DNA of 12,636 nucleotides. Origin: DASPFV01 sp035620975. Lineage in GTDB: Bacteria; Acidobacteriota; Vicinamibacteria; Vicinamibacterales; 2-12-FULL-66-21. The position numbers were made by a program, and so were the translations under genes. How positions within the stretch are numbered: the stretch's first letter is position 1; every line of letters begins with the position of its first letter. Below the pieces are notes generated by a model. It was given only the letters and a program-made list of their open reading frames with translations, did not search any database and was not told the origin of the DNA. Below, in pieces: positions 1 to 7,161 of the stretch. Location of the stretch: assembly GCA_035620975.1 (NCBI GenBank), contig DASPFV010000324.1:1-12636 (forward strand). The letters run 5' to 3'.

Positions 1-53
1 GCCTCGGGGCGTGATCGTTGAGCGGACCGCCTGTGCCTTCACCCGTTCGCTGC

Positions 54-86
54 GCGCGCCCGGATGGCTTTACAAGCCGGGCGCGC
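54..86. terminator. GC-rich hairpin, terminator-like
   Basis: GCGCGCCCGG at 54-63 is a perfect 10-base inverted match to CCGGGCGCGC at 77-86. The 13-base loop contains a smaller CTT/AAG pairing (68-70 with 74-76). No run of T follows on either strand, so it is not a classical intrinsic terminator, although hairpins without a T-tract are common at gene ends in GC-rich bacteria. It could end a transcript from either side. Function is inferred; the repeat is seen directly. Confidence 0.4.
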
Positions 87-240
87 TCCGCTCACTGGAC
101 GTGTGTCTTGATTTGACCGGCCTTTTCATAGATGTGATCCGCGTAGATCTCACGCGACCACCGGCGCATCGGTGCGCCTGGCATCTGTCGTCCACAGGCA
201 TCCGTACTCGCCGCGACGGCGAGCACGGCGAGCGTATGAG

Positions 241-277
241 CGAGGCCCGTTTTCCCGCCTCGCGGAAGCGGGCCTCG
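241..277 (-). terminator. long hairpin about 90 bases downstream of rtcB
   Basis: CGAGGCCCG at 241-249 pairs perfectly with CGGGCCTCG at 269-277. Inside the loop CCGC (255-258) pairs with GCGG (262-265), so the whole 37 bases can fold into one extended stem-loop closed by CTC. It lies 93 bases beyond the rtcB stop codon and is a reasonable candidate for the end of that transcript. There is no T-tract after it on the minus strand, so termination is inferred from position and stability only. Confidence 0.35.
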
Positions 278-369
278 GGCGGCCAGTGCCGGCGCGGCGC
301 AGCAGCGGCGGCTCCTGACCGAGACGCAGACCGTCCCGCGCCCTCCGCCCACGAGGCATCCGACCTGTC

Positions 370-1782
370 TCAGTCCTCAGGCGGCTCTCCGCTCGGGGCC
401 ATCTTCACGAGGCGGGGCTCGAAGCGCGCGAGCGGTTCGACCAGGTCGCTCTGGGCAGCCATGACCTCGTCGATGTTCTTGTAGGCCATGGGCACTTCAT
501 CCAGGCCGGCCGACAGCAGCGTGACATTGCGTTCGCGAAGGAAAGCCTGCGCCGCGTCCCACGTGAACATCTGCCGGGCTTTCGTCCGGCTCATCCGCCG
601 GCCCGCTCCGTGAGCGGCCGAGTTCAGCGATGCCGCCGCGCCATTGCCGCGGACCACGTAACCCGGCGTGCCCATCGACCCGGGGATGATCCCCAGCACG
701 CCCGGGCCCGCCGGCGTCGCGCCCTTCCGATGAACGATGACGTCGGCCTCGGTTCCATCGGGCAGCACGTGTCGCTCGCGCCAGGCGAAGTTGTGGTGGT
801 TCTCGACGTCGAGCACGACCTCCACGCCGAGCGCCCGGGCCATGTGCAGGTGGATCAGCGCGTGGTTGGCTGCCGCATAGCGGCCCATCAACTCCATCGC
901 CGCCCAGTACTCCTGCCCTGCCTCGGTCGAGAGGTCGAGCCAGGCGAGATGCGAGAGCTCCTGTGGCAACTCCGGATGGAGGTCCCGCGCGAGCCGGCTG
1001 TAGTGGTTGGCGACCTGCGCGCCGGCACCCCGGCTGCCGGAGTGACTGAGAAGGGCCAGATACCGGCCCGGCGGGAGTCCCACCGTGCCGTCGTTGACGA
1101 TCAACTCTCCGAATTCAACGAAATGGTTGCCGCTCCCGCTCGTACCGAGCTGCGCCCATGCGCGATCCTTCATCCTGGCCGTCACGGCCGTCACGTTCCA
1201 GTCATGGTCCATGACGTCATGCTGCCGGGGTGAACGGAATGTCGCACCCATGCCGAATCGCGTTTCACGCTCGAGTGCCCGGGTCAGACGCTCTTTCCCG
1301 TCCACGAGGGCATTCACCGGCAGATCGAACACCGACACCTTCATCCGGCAGGCGATGTCCACACCCACCGCGTAAGGGATGACGGCATCACTCGTGGCCA
1401 GCACGCCCCCGATTGGCAGACCGTACCCGACATGCGCATCCGGCATCAGCGCGCCAGCCACGGCGACGGGAAGCTTGCAGGCGTTCGTCATCTGCTTCAC
1501 CGCCTCGGGCTCGAGATCCCTGCCCCACGTTCGATACGGGGCGTCGCGCTCCCTCGCCTCGAACCGGCCGCCGGCAGCGATGTGGTTCAGAAGCCCCTGC
1601 GCCAGGTCCCCATAGCGCTCGTCGTCGACGAACGACGATGGCGAGAGCGCCAGCTGCTTCAGGTCGTCGAGCACCGTCGCCGCGCTGCGCTTCGCCGCAC
1701 GTGCCTCCTGCAGCAGCTGCTTCGCTCGTTCGGCGCAATGGCCGGCGGGAATTCCGATAGCGACGAGATCGCGCGTCTTCAT
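370..1782 (-). CDS. rtcB: RtcB family RNA ligase
   Basis: A 470-residue RtcB-type ligase. The family joins 2',3'-cyclic phosphate (or 3'-phosphate) ends to 5'-hydroxyl RNA ends using GTP and Mn2+, in RNA repair or tRNA maturation in the cytoplasm. Family motifs appear in order: PDAHVGYG (metal-binding Asp115), GVDIACRM (Cys145), GSGNHFVEF (Asn219, His220), SHSGSRG (His247), ENHHNFA (His329/330), HRKGATPA, PGSMGTPGY, AHGAGRRMS with the expected guanylylated His391, and AYKN (Lys435). All expected catalytic residues seem present. The N-terminal 80 or so residues before the core are longer than in short RtcB proteins such as the E. coli one (about 408 residues). The start is supported by an AGGAAGGAA ribosome site. 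No archease or RtcR regulator gene is adjacent in the window. Confidence 0.95.
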   Translation of the reverse strand: MKTRDLVAIGIPAGHCAERAKQLLQEARAAKRSAATVLDDLKQLALSPSSFVDDERYGDLAQGLLNHIAAGGRFEARERDAPYRTWGRDLEPEAVKQMTNACKLPVAVAGALMPDAHVGYGLPIGGVLATSDAVIPYAVGVDIACRMKVSVFDLPVNALVDGKERLTRALERETRFGMGATFRSPRQHDVMDHDWNVTAVTARMKDRAWAQLGTSGSGNHFVEFGELIVNDGTVGLPPGRYLALLSHSGSRGAGAQVANHYSRLARDLHPELPQELSHLAWLDLSTEAGQEYWAAMELMGRYAAANHALIHLHMARALGVEVVLDVENHHNFAWRERHVLPDGTEADVIVHRKGATPAGPGVLGIIPGSMGTPGYVVRGNGAAASLNSAAHGAGRRMSRTKARQMFTWDAAQAFLRERNVTLLSAGLDEVPMAYKNIDEVMAAQSDLVEPLARFEPRLVKMAPSGEPPED

Positions 1783-1787
1783 GACTC

Positions 1788-1796
1788 TTCCTTCCT
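1788..1796 (-). promoter_or_regulatory. ribosome binding site of rtcB
   Basis: Read on the minus strand this is AGGAAGGAA, five bases upstream of the ATG whose complement is at 1780-1782. It fixes the rtcB start. Confidence 0.6.
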
Positions 1797-1937
1797 ACCG
1801 CGCACGAACCGTGATTCGAGAAACGTCGGGTGATTCGGTATCCATCGCGATCGACACGTCCCGGAACCGCTCGACGACACCTGCGTCCGGGACCTGATTT
1901 CAACCTTTGCCGATCTCTGTACGTCCAATTGAACCGT

Positions 1938-4373
1938 ATGACCGGAGACCTTCGGGTCGTCCTGCGCCGTCTGACTGCCGAGCCCGGCTTCTCGGCGATG
2001 GCGATTATCACCCTTGCGCTCGGCATCGGCGCGAATACGGCGATCTTCAGCCTGATCAGGACCGTCCTGATCCGCCCGCTGCCATATGGCGACCCCGCGC
2101 GCATCGTCGTCATCTGGAACACGCGCGAGGCCGACTCGACGACGTGGCTGTCGACGCAGGAAGTGTTCAGCTACGCGAACGACAGTACCGCCTTCGAGCA
2201 CGTGGCCGCGATCTACGAAACGGAAGCCAACCTGACGGGCGGGCAGGAACCCGAGCGAATCAGGGGCGCCTTTGTCACGTGGAATCTGTTCGAGACGCTC
2301 GGCGTCCGGCCGATGCTCGGGAGGACGTTCACGGAGGCGGAGGCGCAGCGGGACCCCGCGTATACCGTGCTCCTGAGCTACGGGTTGTGGAAGCGCCGGT
2401 TCGGCGGCGATCCGGCCATCGTCGGCCAGTCGGTTCAACTGAACGGCAATTCCCACGCCGTCGTCGGCGTCATGCCCGAATCGTTCCGCCTGCCGCTCGA
2501 TTATCGAAAGGACAGGCCGACAGAGGTGTGGACTCCCTATGCGATCGATCCGGCGGACCTAGGGGGCTGGGGTGACCGCAGCCTCGTTGGCGTGGGGCGG
2601 TTGCGGCCTGGCGCCACCGCCGCATCGGCGACGAGCGAGCTCGCGGTCATCGCCGGGCGCTGGATTCGCGCCGGCTACGTCGCCGATCAGGGTGACTTCC
2701 GGTTCTCCAGGTCGGCGGTGCCCGTGCAGGAGTTCGTGACCGGACGCGTCCGCACGCCGCTGCTGATCCTGCTTGGAACCGTCGGCCTCGTGCTGTTGAT
2801 CGCGGTCGCGACCGTCGCGAACCTGCTGCTCGCGCGGGCCGACCTCCGCAGCCGGGATCTCGCGATCCGCTCCGCCCTCGGCGCGAGGCGGGGACGCCTC
2901 GTCCGCCAGCTGCTCGCAGAAAGCGTCCTGCTCGGCGCATGCGGCAGCAGCGTCGGGCTGGCGTTTGCGTATGCAGGCATCCGCATCGCCTCCATCCTGC
3001 AGCCCTCGTCCCTCCCCCGCGTCGAGGGCGTGCAGCTCGACGGGATTGTCCTCGCCTTCACGGCCGGTCTCGGGATCGTCGCCGGGCTCGTGTTCGGCCT
3101 TGCGCCCGCGGTTCACCTCTCGCGCCCTGATCTCGCCAGCATCCTGCACGACGGCGGCCGCAGCGGGACAGCCAGCCGGACCCGCCGGGCAGTGCGCAAG
3201 GCCCTCGTCGTCGCCCAGATGGCCCTCTCCGTCGTTCTCGTTCTCGGCGCCGGCCTGCTGACCCGCAGCCTGATCGAGCTGAACCGGGTCGACGTCGGCT
3301 TCGACGCGTCACACGTGCTCACCGCGCAGATTCAACTGCCGCCGCGCGACTACCCCCGACCGGACGCGGTGATCGCGTTCTATCGCAATCTCGCCGAACG
3401 CCTCGAAGGCATTCCCGGCGTGAGCAGCGCGGGCGCGATTCGCATCCTGCCTCTCACGCGCACGATCGGAGACTGGTCGATCACCCTGGAGGGACGGCCC
3501 TACTCGCCGGCAGAGAATCCGAACGGCGACTTCCAGTGGGTCACGCCTGGCTACTTCACCGCGATGGGCCTGCGGCTCGTGCGCGGCAGATTCCCGACGA
3601 ACGCCGACCGCGAGGATGCGCCGATGGTCGTCGTGATCAACGAAACCATGGCGGCGCGCTACTGGCCTGGCGAGGACGCGCTCGGCAGGCGTTTCCATCT
3701 CGGCACGAAGGACCAGCCATGGCTGACGATCGTCGGGATCGTCGCCGACGTGCGGCACAACGCGATCGTCGAGGAACCGCGTGCGGAGATGTACCTGCCG
3801 CACGCGCAGGTCAGCCGCGAGACCGGCGGCATCCCGCGCGCGATGGCGATCGTCGCCAGGACCGAATCGAATCCGCTCGCGATGGTGGACGCGGTTCGCC
3901 GCACCATTCGCACTCTCGATCCGAATCTGCCGATTTCCGACATCCGGACGATGGAGCAGGTGATGGCGAGGGCGCTGTCGGAGCAGCGTTTCATGGCGGT
4001 GCTGCTCGGCGCCTTTGCGACGCTCGCGCTCGTGCTCGCCGCCGTCGGCGTGTACGGGACAATCTCGCTGCTGGTCACCGAGCGCACCCGGGAGATCGGG
4101 ATCCGGATGGCCCTGGGCGCAGGGCGCGAGGCGATTCTCCGGATGGTGCTGTCGGAGGCGGTCGTCCTCGCGGCGGCCGGGTTGGCGATCGGCCTCGCCG
4201 GCGGCGCCGCGCTGACCCGTTCGCTGGACAACCTGCTCTACGGGATCGCCGCACACGACCCGCTGACGTTCGCGGTCATCCCGGTCGTGCTGATCACGGT
4301 TGCGCTGATCGCGTCGTTCCATCCGGCCCGGCGTGCCGCGCGTCTCGACCCGATTGCGACGCTACGGCGATGA
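1938..4373 (+). CDS. ADOP-type ABC transporter permease (duplicated MacB/FtsX)
   Basis: An 811-residue membrane protein with two MacB-periplasmic-core plus FtsX units in tandem, the arrangement of Acidobacterial Duplicated Orphan Permeases. About eight membrane segments are visible: residues 21-43, 273-298, 326-350, 370-393, 420-443, 686-712, 736-760 and 776-794. Large periplasmic domains lie between them (about 44-272 and 444-685). Family signatures include LALGIGANTAIFSL near the N-terminus, DLAIRSALGARR after the first FtsX segment, and EIGIRMALGAGR after the second. The frame is open back to a GTG at 1830, but homology begins at the ATG at 1938 (MTGDLR...). No clear ribosome site precedes that ATG, so the start is less certain. 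The family usually works with an ATPase encoded elsewhere; none is in the window. The substrate is unknown. Confidence 0.92.
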   Translation: MTGDLRVVLRRLTAEPGFSAMAIITLALGIGANTAIFSLIRTVLIRPLPYGDPARIVVIWNTREADSTTWLSTQEVFSYANDSTAFEHVAAIYETEANLTGGQEPERIRGAFVTWNLFETLGVRPMLGRTFTEAEAQRDPAYTVLLSYGLWKRRFGGDPAIVGQSVQLNGNSHAVVGVMPESFRLPLDYRKDRPTEVWTPYAIDPADLGGWGDRSLVGVGRLRPGATAASATSELAVIAGRWIRAGYVADQGDFRFSRSAVPVQEFVTGRVRTPLLILLGTVGLVLLIAVATVANLLLARADLRSRDLAIRSALGARRGRLVRQLLAESVLLGACGSSVGLAFAYAGIRIASILQPSSLPRVEGVQLDGIVLAFTAGLGIVAGLVFGLAPAVHLSRPDLASILHDGGRSGTASRTRRAVRKALVVAQMALSVVLVLGAGLLTRSLIELNRVDVGFDASHVLTAQIQLPPRDYPRPDAVIAFYRNLAERLEGIPGVSSAGAIRILPLTRTIGDWSITLEGRPYSPAENPNGDFQWVTPGYFTAMGLRLVRGRFPTNADREDAPMVVVINETMAARYWPGEDALGRRFHLGTKDQPWLTIVGIVADVRHNAIVEEPRAEMYLPHAQVSRETGGIPRAMAIVARTESNPLAMVDAVRRTIRTLDPNLPISDIRTMEQVMARALSEQRFMAVLLGAFATLALVLAAVGVYGTISLLVTERTREIGIRMALGAGREAILRMVLSEAVVLAAAGLAIGLAGGAALTRSLDNLLYGIAAHDPLTFAVIPVVLITVALIASFHPARRAARLDPIATLRR

Positions 4374-4470
4374 GCACGCGCGCGGCGCACCCGGCCGGTG
4401 CCGGCGGCACTCGCCAGGCCATCGTTAGGGTCTGACGCGATCGATGGATTCGGACATCATGTTGAGGTCT

Positions 4471-5541
4471 TCACTTCGGACGTGGATCGGTGTCGCTCTC
4501 CACGGCGGTGAACCGTCCTGCTCGCGCGAGCGACACAGCCTCCACGAGCGTCCTGGCGGCCACGCGGACTTCCTGCTGTACCAAGCCGTCCCGGTCGAGC
4601 GCCTCGTGGCTCGTCGCATACGGCTCGTAGTAGCCGATGTAGCGATCGATCCCGCCCTGCGGCGTGGCCGGCAGCAGCTTCATATCCGAGAGCCAGTCGG
4701 TCAGCGATCGACGCAGCGTCGCGGCTCCCACCGTATCGCCGTGGACGACGACGGCGAACACGCGCCCGGCGAGATGTCGCGGATAGTGCCATCCGGCGAG
4801 CTCCAGCGCCTTCGCCTCATCCACTGTCTTCCCGTGCGTCGACGTCTGATCGGGATTGCCACCGTCCGCGCACACAAGCCGATCCATCATCAGCTTCAAC
4901 ACGCTCGGTGCCTGATACCAGTAAACGGGCGTGACGATCATCACCCCGTGCGCGGCCACCCAGCGCGGGTAGAGCTCGTTCATCCAGTCGGACGCCTGCC
5001 CCATCGCGTGGTTCGGATAGCAGGAGCACGGCCAGTGGCACAGCGGCATGGCGGTGGAGACGCACGCCTTGCAGGGCAGAATCTGACGCCCGTACTGCGC
5101 GGTCAGCAGGCTGAGATCCAGGAAGTCGCACTCGAGACCGGCCATCTCGATCTCCGCGCGCGCCTCTGACGCCAGCCGGAACGTCTTCGACATCTCGCCG
5201 GGACAGGTCTGATCGTGACGTGCCGCGCCGCACACGAGCAGCACCCGGCCGGGACGGCTCGTCTCCTTCTGCTCGCGCTCGGCCTGCAGGATGCGGTCCC
5301 GCGTCTCGAGCCACTCGATCGGCAGCTCGAACTCCGGATCGGCGAAGCCGGCACCGGCCCTCCGCTTACGCGGACTCTTGTGGTACTCGTCGTACGCGCG
5401 CCATGCGACCTCGACCAGGTCGCCGATCTGTTGTTCGAGCTTCTGGAACTCCGGGTCGTAGAAGCGCGCGCGCAGCCGGCGCTCGAACTCCTCGCGCGTG
5501 AGCTTGACGTCCCCCTGCCCTTTTCTGACCTCTGTCGACAT
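4471..5541 (-). CDS. flavodoxin-family / NAD(P)H-dependent FMN oxidoreductase-like protein
   Basis: A 356-residue protein. From about residue 98 it has a flavodoxin-like fold: strand VLLVCGAARHDQTCPGEMSKT for the phosphate loop, then VMIVTPVYWYQAPS (200-213), the usual FMN-isoalloxazine loop, followed by LKLMMDRL. Between them lies a cysteine cluster (Cys157, 160, 168, 172, 174; CxxC-x7-C-x3-C-x-C), as in iron-sulfur flavoproteins, though the exact spacing is not one I recognise. Residues 1-95 are a charged, mostly helical extension without a known domain. The likely role is NAD(P)H- or ferredoxin-linked flavin reduction in the cytoplasm; the substrate is unknown. A weak GCAGGG sequence precedes the ATG. 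It lies 179 bases downstream of the formylglycine-generating enzyme gene on the same strand and may or may not share its transcript. Confidence 0.8.
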   Translation of the reverse strand: MSTEVRKGQGDVKLTREEFERRLRARFYDPEFQKLEQQIGDLVEVAWRAYDEYHKSPRKRRAGAGFADPEFELPIEWLETRDRILQAEREQKETSRPGRVLLVCGAARHDQTCPGEMSKTFRLASEARAEIEMAGLECDFLDLSLLTAQYGRQILPCKACVSTAMPLCHWPCSCYPNHAMGQASDWMNELYPRWVAAHGVMIVTPVYWYQAPSVLKLMMDRLVCADGGNPDQTSTHGKTVDEAKALELAGWHYPRHLAGRVFAVVVHGDTVGAATLRRSLTDWLSDMKLLPATPQGGIDRYIGYYEPYATSHEALDRDGLVQQEVRVAARTLVEAVSLARAGRFTAVESDTDPRPK

Positions 5542-5720
5542 GCGGCCCTGCGCCGATTCCGCCAGAGCGTATCATGCCGCGCTGAACACAGCCGGGCCTT
5601 CGGGCCGTCGGCCAGTGGCGAAGTCCCCTCCGTGCTGCGCCACGCACAGAACGACAGGGGCCGGAGGAAGGCGCGGACGTCGCGGATCTGTCCCACCGTG
5701 CCGCAAACACAGGGTGCGGG

Positions 5721-6719
5721 TCATAGCGCTGCCGGCCGGACGATACAGCGAAATCCGACGTGGCAGGTCGACGTGTCGATCGGCTCGGGGAAGCGTGCTG
5801 CCGGCCGGTAACGGCGGCAGTAATTGGGAGCGCAGAGGTGCGATCCCCCCTTCAGCACCTTGCGCGGAATCCTGATCGCGGGCTGGCGCGGATCGTAGCT
5901 GTCGTCGGCTCGCGGTCCGCGAGGGTTCTTCGGGATGCAGCACGCCTTTGCGGCTTCCGCGGGGTGGCTGGCCACGTACCAGTCCGTCGTCCACTCCCAC
6001 ACGTTGCCGATCACGTCGTAGAGGCCGTAGCCGTTGGGCGGGTACACGCCGACGGGCGACGTCCCCTCGTAGCCGTCCTTCACCGTGCTCTGCCACGGGA
6101 ACTGGCCCTGCCACGTGTTGGCGAGGTGACGATTGCCCGGCACGAACTCGTCGCCCCAGGCAAAGGCGGCGCCGTCGAGTCCGCCGCGGGCGGCGAACTC
6201 CCACTCCGCTTCGGTCGGAAGCGACTTGCCTTCCCAGCGGGCGCAGGCTTCGGCATCTCCGAACGTCACGTGCACGACGGGGTGCCGCTCGAGCCCGTCG
6301 ATCGTGCTCCCGGGCCCGCGCGGGTGGCGCCAGTCGGCGCCGCGCGTCCAGCGCCACCAGTTGCGTATGTTCCGCAGATCGACGGGGCCGTCGGGCTTGA
6401 CGAAGATGAGCGAACCGGCGAAGAGCTGATCCGGCAGCGCGCCCGGGTAGTCCTCTGCTCGCGGGATGATCTCCGCGAAGGTGACGTGGCCGGTGGCCTC
6501 GACGAAGCGCGCGAAGCGCTCGTTGGTGACGGGATAGCGATCCATCCAGAAGCCGTCCACCGTGACGCGGTGAACCGGGCGCTCCTCCGGATAGTGCTTG
6601 TCGGATCCCATCCGGAAAGTGCCGTCCGGAATCCAGACCATGTCCGGATGAGGAGGCTCACCGTGCGGCTGGGGAATGTTCGGCGTGCCGGCGCCCGGGC
6701 TGGATGCTGGCGAGGTCAT
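5721..6719 (-). CDS. formylglycine-generating enzyme (FGE-sulfatase family)
   Basis: A 332-residue protein of the SUMF1/EgtB/PvdO superfamily. True FGE converts a cysteine in sulfatases to C-alpha-formylglycine, using a copper ion held by two cysteines. Visible motifs: MVWIPDGTFRMGSD (27-40), FWMDRYPVTNERFARFV (57-73), SLPTEAEWEFAARGG (166-180), NGYGLYDVIGNVWEWT (229-244), and the active-site segment GGSHLCAPNYCRRYRPAAR with Cys296 and Cys301 spaced as in human FGE. The match to FGE rather than to EgtB or a generic SUMF1 protein therefore seems real. The frame is open to an ATG at 6878, but I start at 6719: it is preceded by GGGAG (6726-6730), six bases away, and the upstream residues are not family-like. 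No sulfatase gene is in the window, so the client is encoded elsewhere. No signal peptide is seen with this start. Confidence 0.9.
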   Translation of the reverse strand: MTSPASSPGAGTPNIPQPHGEPPHPDMVWIPDGTFRMGSDKHYPEERPVHRVTVDGFWMDRYPVTNERFARFVEATGHVTFAEIIPRAEDYPGALPDQLFAGSLIFVKPDGPVDLRNIRNWWRWTRGADWRHPRGPGSTIDGLERHPVVHVTFGDAEACARWEGKSLPTEAEWEFAARGGLDGAAFAWGDEFVPGNRHLANTWQGQFPWQSTVKDGYEGTSPVGVYPPNGYGLYDVIGNVWEWTTDWYVASHPAEAAKACCIPKNPRGPRADDSYDPRQPAIRIPRKVLKGGSHLCAPNYCRRYRPAARFPEPIDTSTCHVGFRCIVRPAAL

Positions 6720-6725
6720 TGCTGG

Positions 6726-6730
6726 CTCCC
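6726..6730 (-). promoter_or_regulatory. ribosome binding site of the FGE gene
   Basis: Reads GGGAG on the minus strand, six bases before the ATG complement at 6717-6719. It supports the shorter start over the ATG at 6878. Confidence 0.5.
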
Positions 6731-6807
6731 GTGATGGACGGCGATGGTTCACATTGTCGCCGTCGTCTGGCGGTCCCGGAGGTCGTGGGCGCGTTTTGCC
6801 AGGCCCC

Positions 6808-6836
6808 AGTGTAGCGGCGCTCTGGTATACGGTGAA
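6808..6836 (-). promoter_or_regulatory. sigma-70-like promoter for the FGE gene
   Basis: On the minus strand TTCACC (complement of 6831-6836) is followed by exactly 17 bases and then TACACT (complement of 6808-6813). Each hexamer matches its consensus at four of six positions. Transcription would begin near 6801, giving a leader of about 80 bases before the chosen ATG. This also argues that the frame upstream of 6719 is not translated. Confidence 0.45.
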
Positions 6837-7153
6837 ATCCGCGGACGTTCCGTGATGGCACGTTCCATAGTGCATCATCCGGCTGCGGTGGCGGACCTCA
6901 TGATCCCGCCGACGCGTCGAACACCACCCGGTCGACCACCACAGGCGCTGGAAGAGCGGCGGCCCGGACCTTCCTGCACTCTCCGGTAAAGTGCGTAACA
7001 GCCAACGGACCTGTGTTGCCCCGCAGCTGCTTCACGGGACGGCGTGCGGGGCGGCCGCGGCAGTTTTCACGGGACCCGCGTACGGGCAGAATGCAGGGAG
7101 TATCACTACGGGGCGCGTCTCGCGTCGCGTCGTGACCGCTGAGCGCCCGGAAA

Positions 7154-7157
7154 GGAG
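7154..7157 (+). promoter_or_regulatory. ribosome binding site deciding the start of the flavoprotein gene
   Basis: AAAGGAG ends at 7157, four bases before the GTG at 7162 and ten before a second in-frame GTG at 7168. It favours these over the far upstream GTG at 6991, which has no comparable site. Confidence 0.55.
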
Positions 7158-7161
7158 CGTT

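Larger units (their letters stand above)
1..369. other. left-edge region without a supported gene
   Basis: This stretch lies downstream of rtcB on the minus strand. Open frames cross it on both strands, but they are arginine- and cysteine-rich, have no recognisable family, and cross a long perfect hairpin, so I do not call a gene. The most protein-like part is the end of a minus frame stopping at 92, listed with the rejected items. What can be seen are two strong inverted repeats, at 54-86 and 241-277, annotated separately. A gene entering from the left of the window cannot be excluded. Confidence 0.5.
6720..7161. other. divergent intergenic region
   Basis: These 442 bases separate the minus-strand FGE gene from the plus-strand flavoprotein gene. 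The left part holds the FGE ribosome site and promoter, with a direct repeat of ACGTTCC (6845-6851 and 6860-6866) just upstream of the -35 box. The right part (about 6880-7150) is open in the frame of the downstream gene back to a GTG at 6991, but that extension has no family similarity. I see no convincing promoter for the plus-strand gene and no small gene. Confidence 0.5.

Noticed and set aside
92..352. 86-residue minus-strand open frame downstream of rtcB, ending in a fairly protein-like segment (REIYADHIYEKAGQ)
   Set aside because: The first two thirds are arginine/cysteine-rich and shadow-like, the frame crosses the long perfect hairpin at 241-277, I find no ribosome site, and I recognise no family. 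It could be a gene remnant, but I cannot support it.
3309..4322. 337-residue minus-strand open frame opposite the permease
   Set aside because: Antisense shadow of a well-supported ADOP permease; Arg/Asp/His-rich without a known family.
4387..4401. GCACC/GGTGC hairpin between the convergent permease and flavodoxin-family genes
   Set aside because: Only five base pairs with no T-run; too weak to call a terminator in such GC-rich DNA.
6720..6878. 53-residue N-terminal extension of the formylglycine-generating enzyme
   Set aside because: It has no family similarity, overlaps a plausible promoter, and a GGGAG site supports the ATG at 6719.
6991..7161. 57-residue N-terminal extension of the flavoprotein from a GTG, with an alanine-rich stretch that could look like a signal peptide
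   Set aside because: The family is cytoplasmic, similarity starts only after 7162, and a good ribosome site lies directly before 7162.
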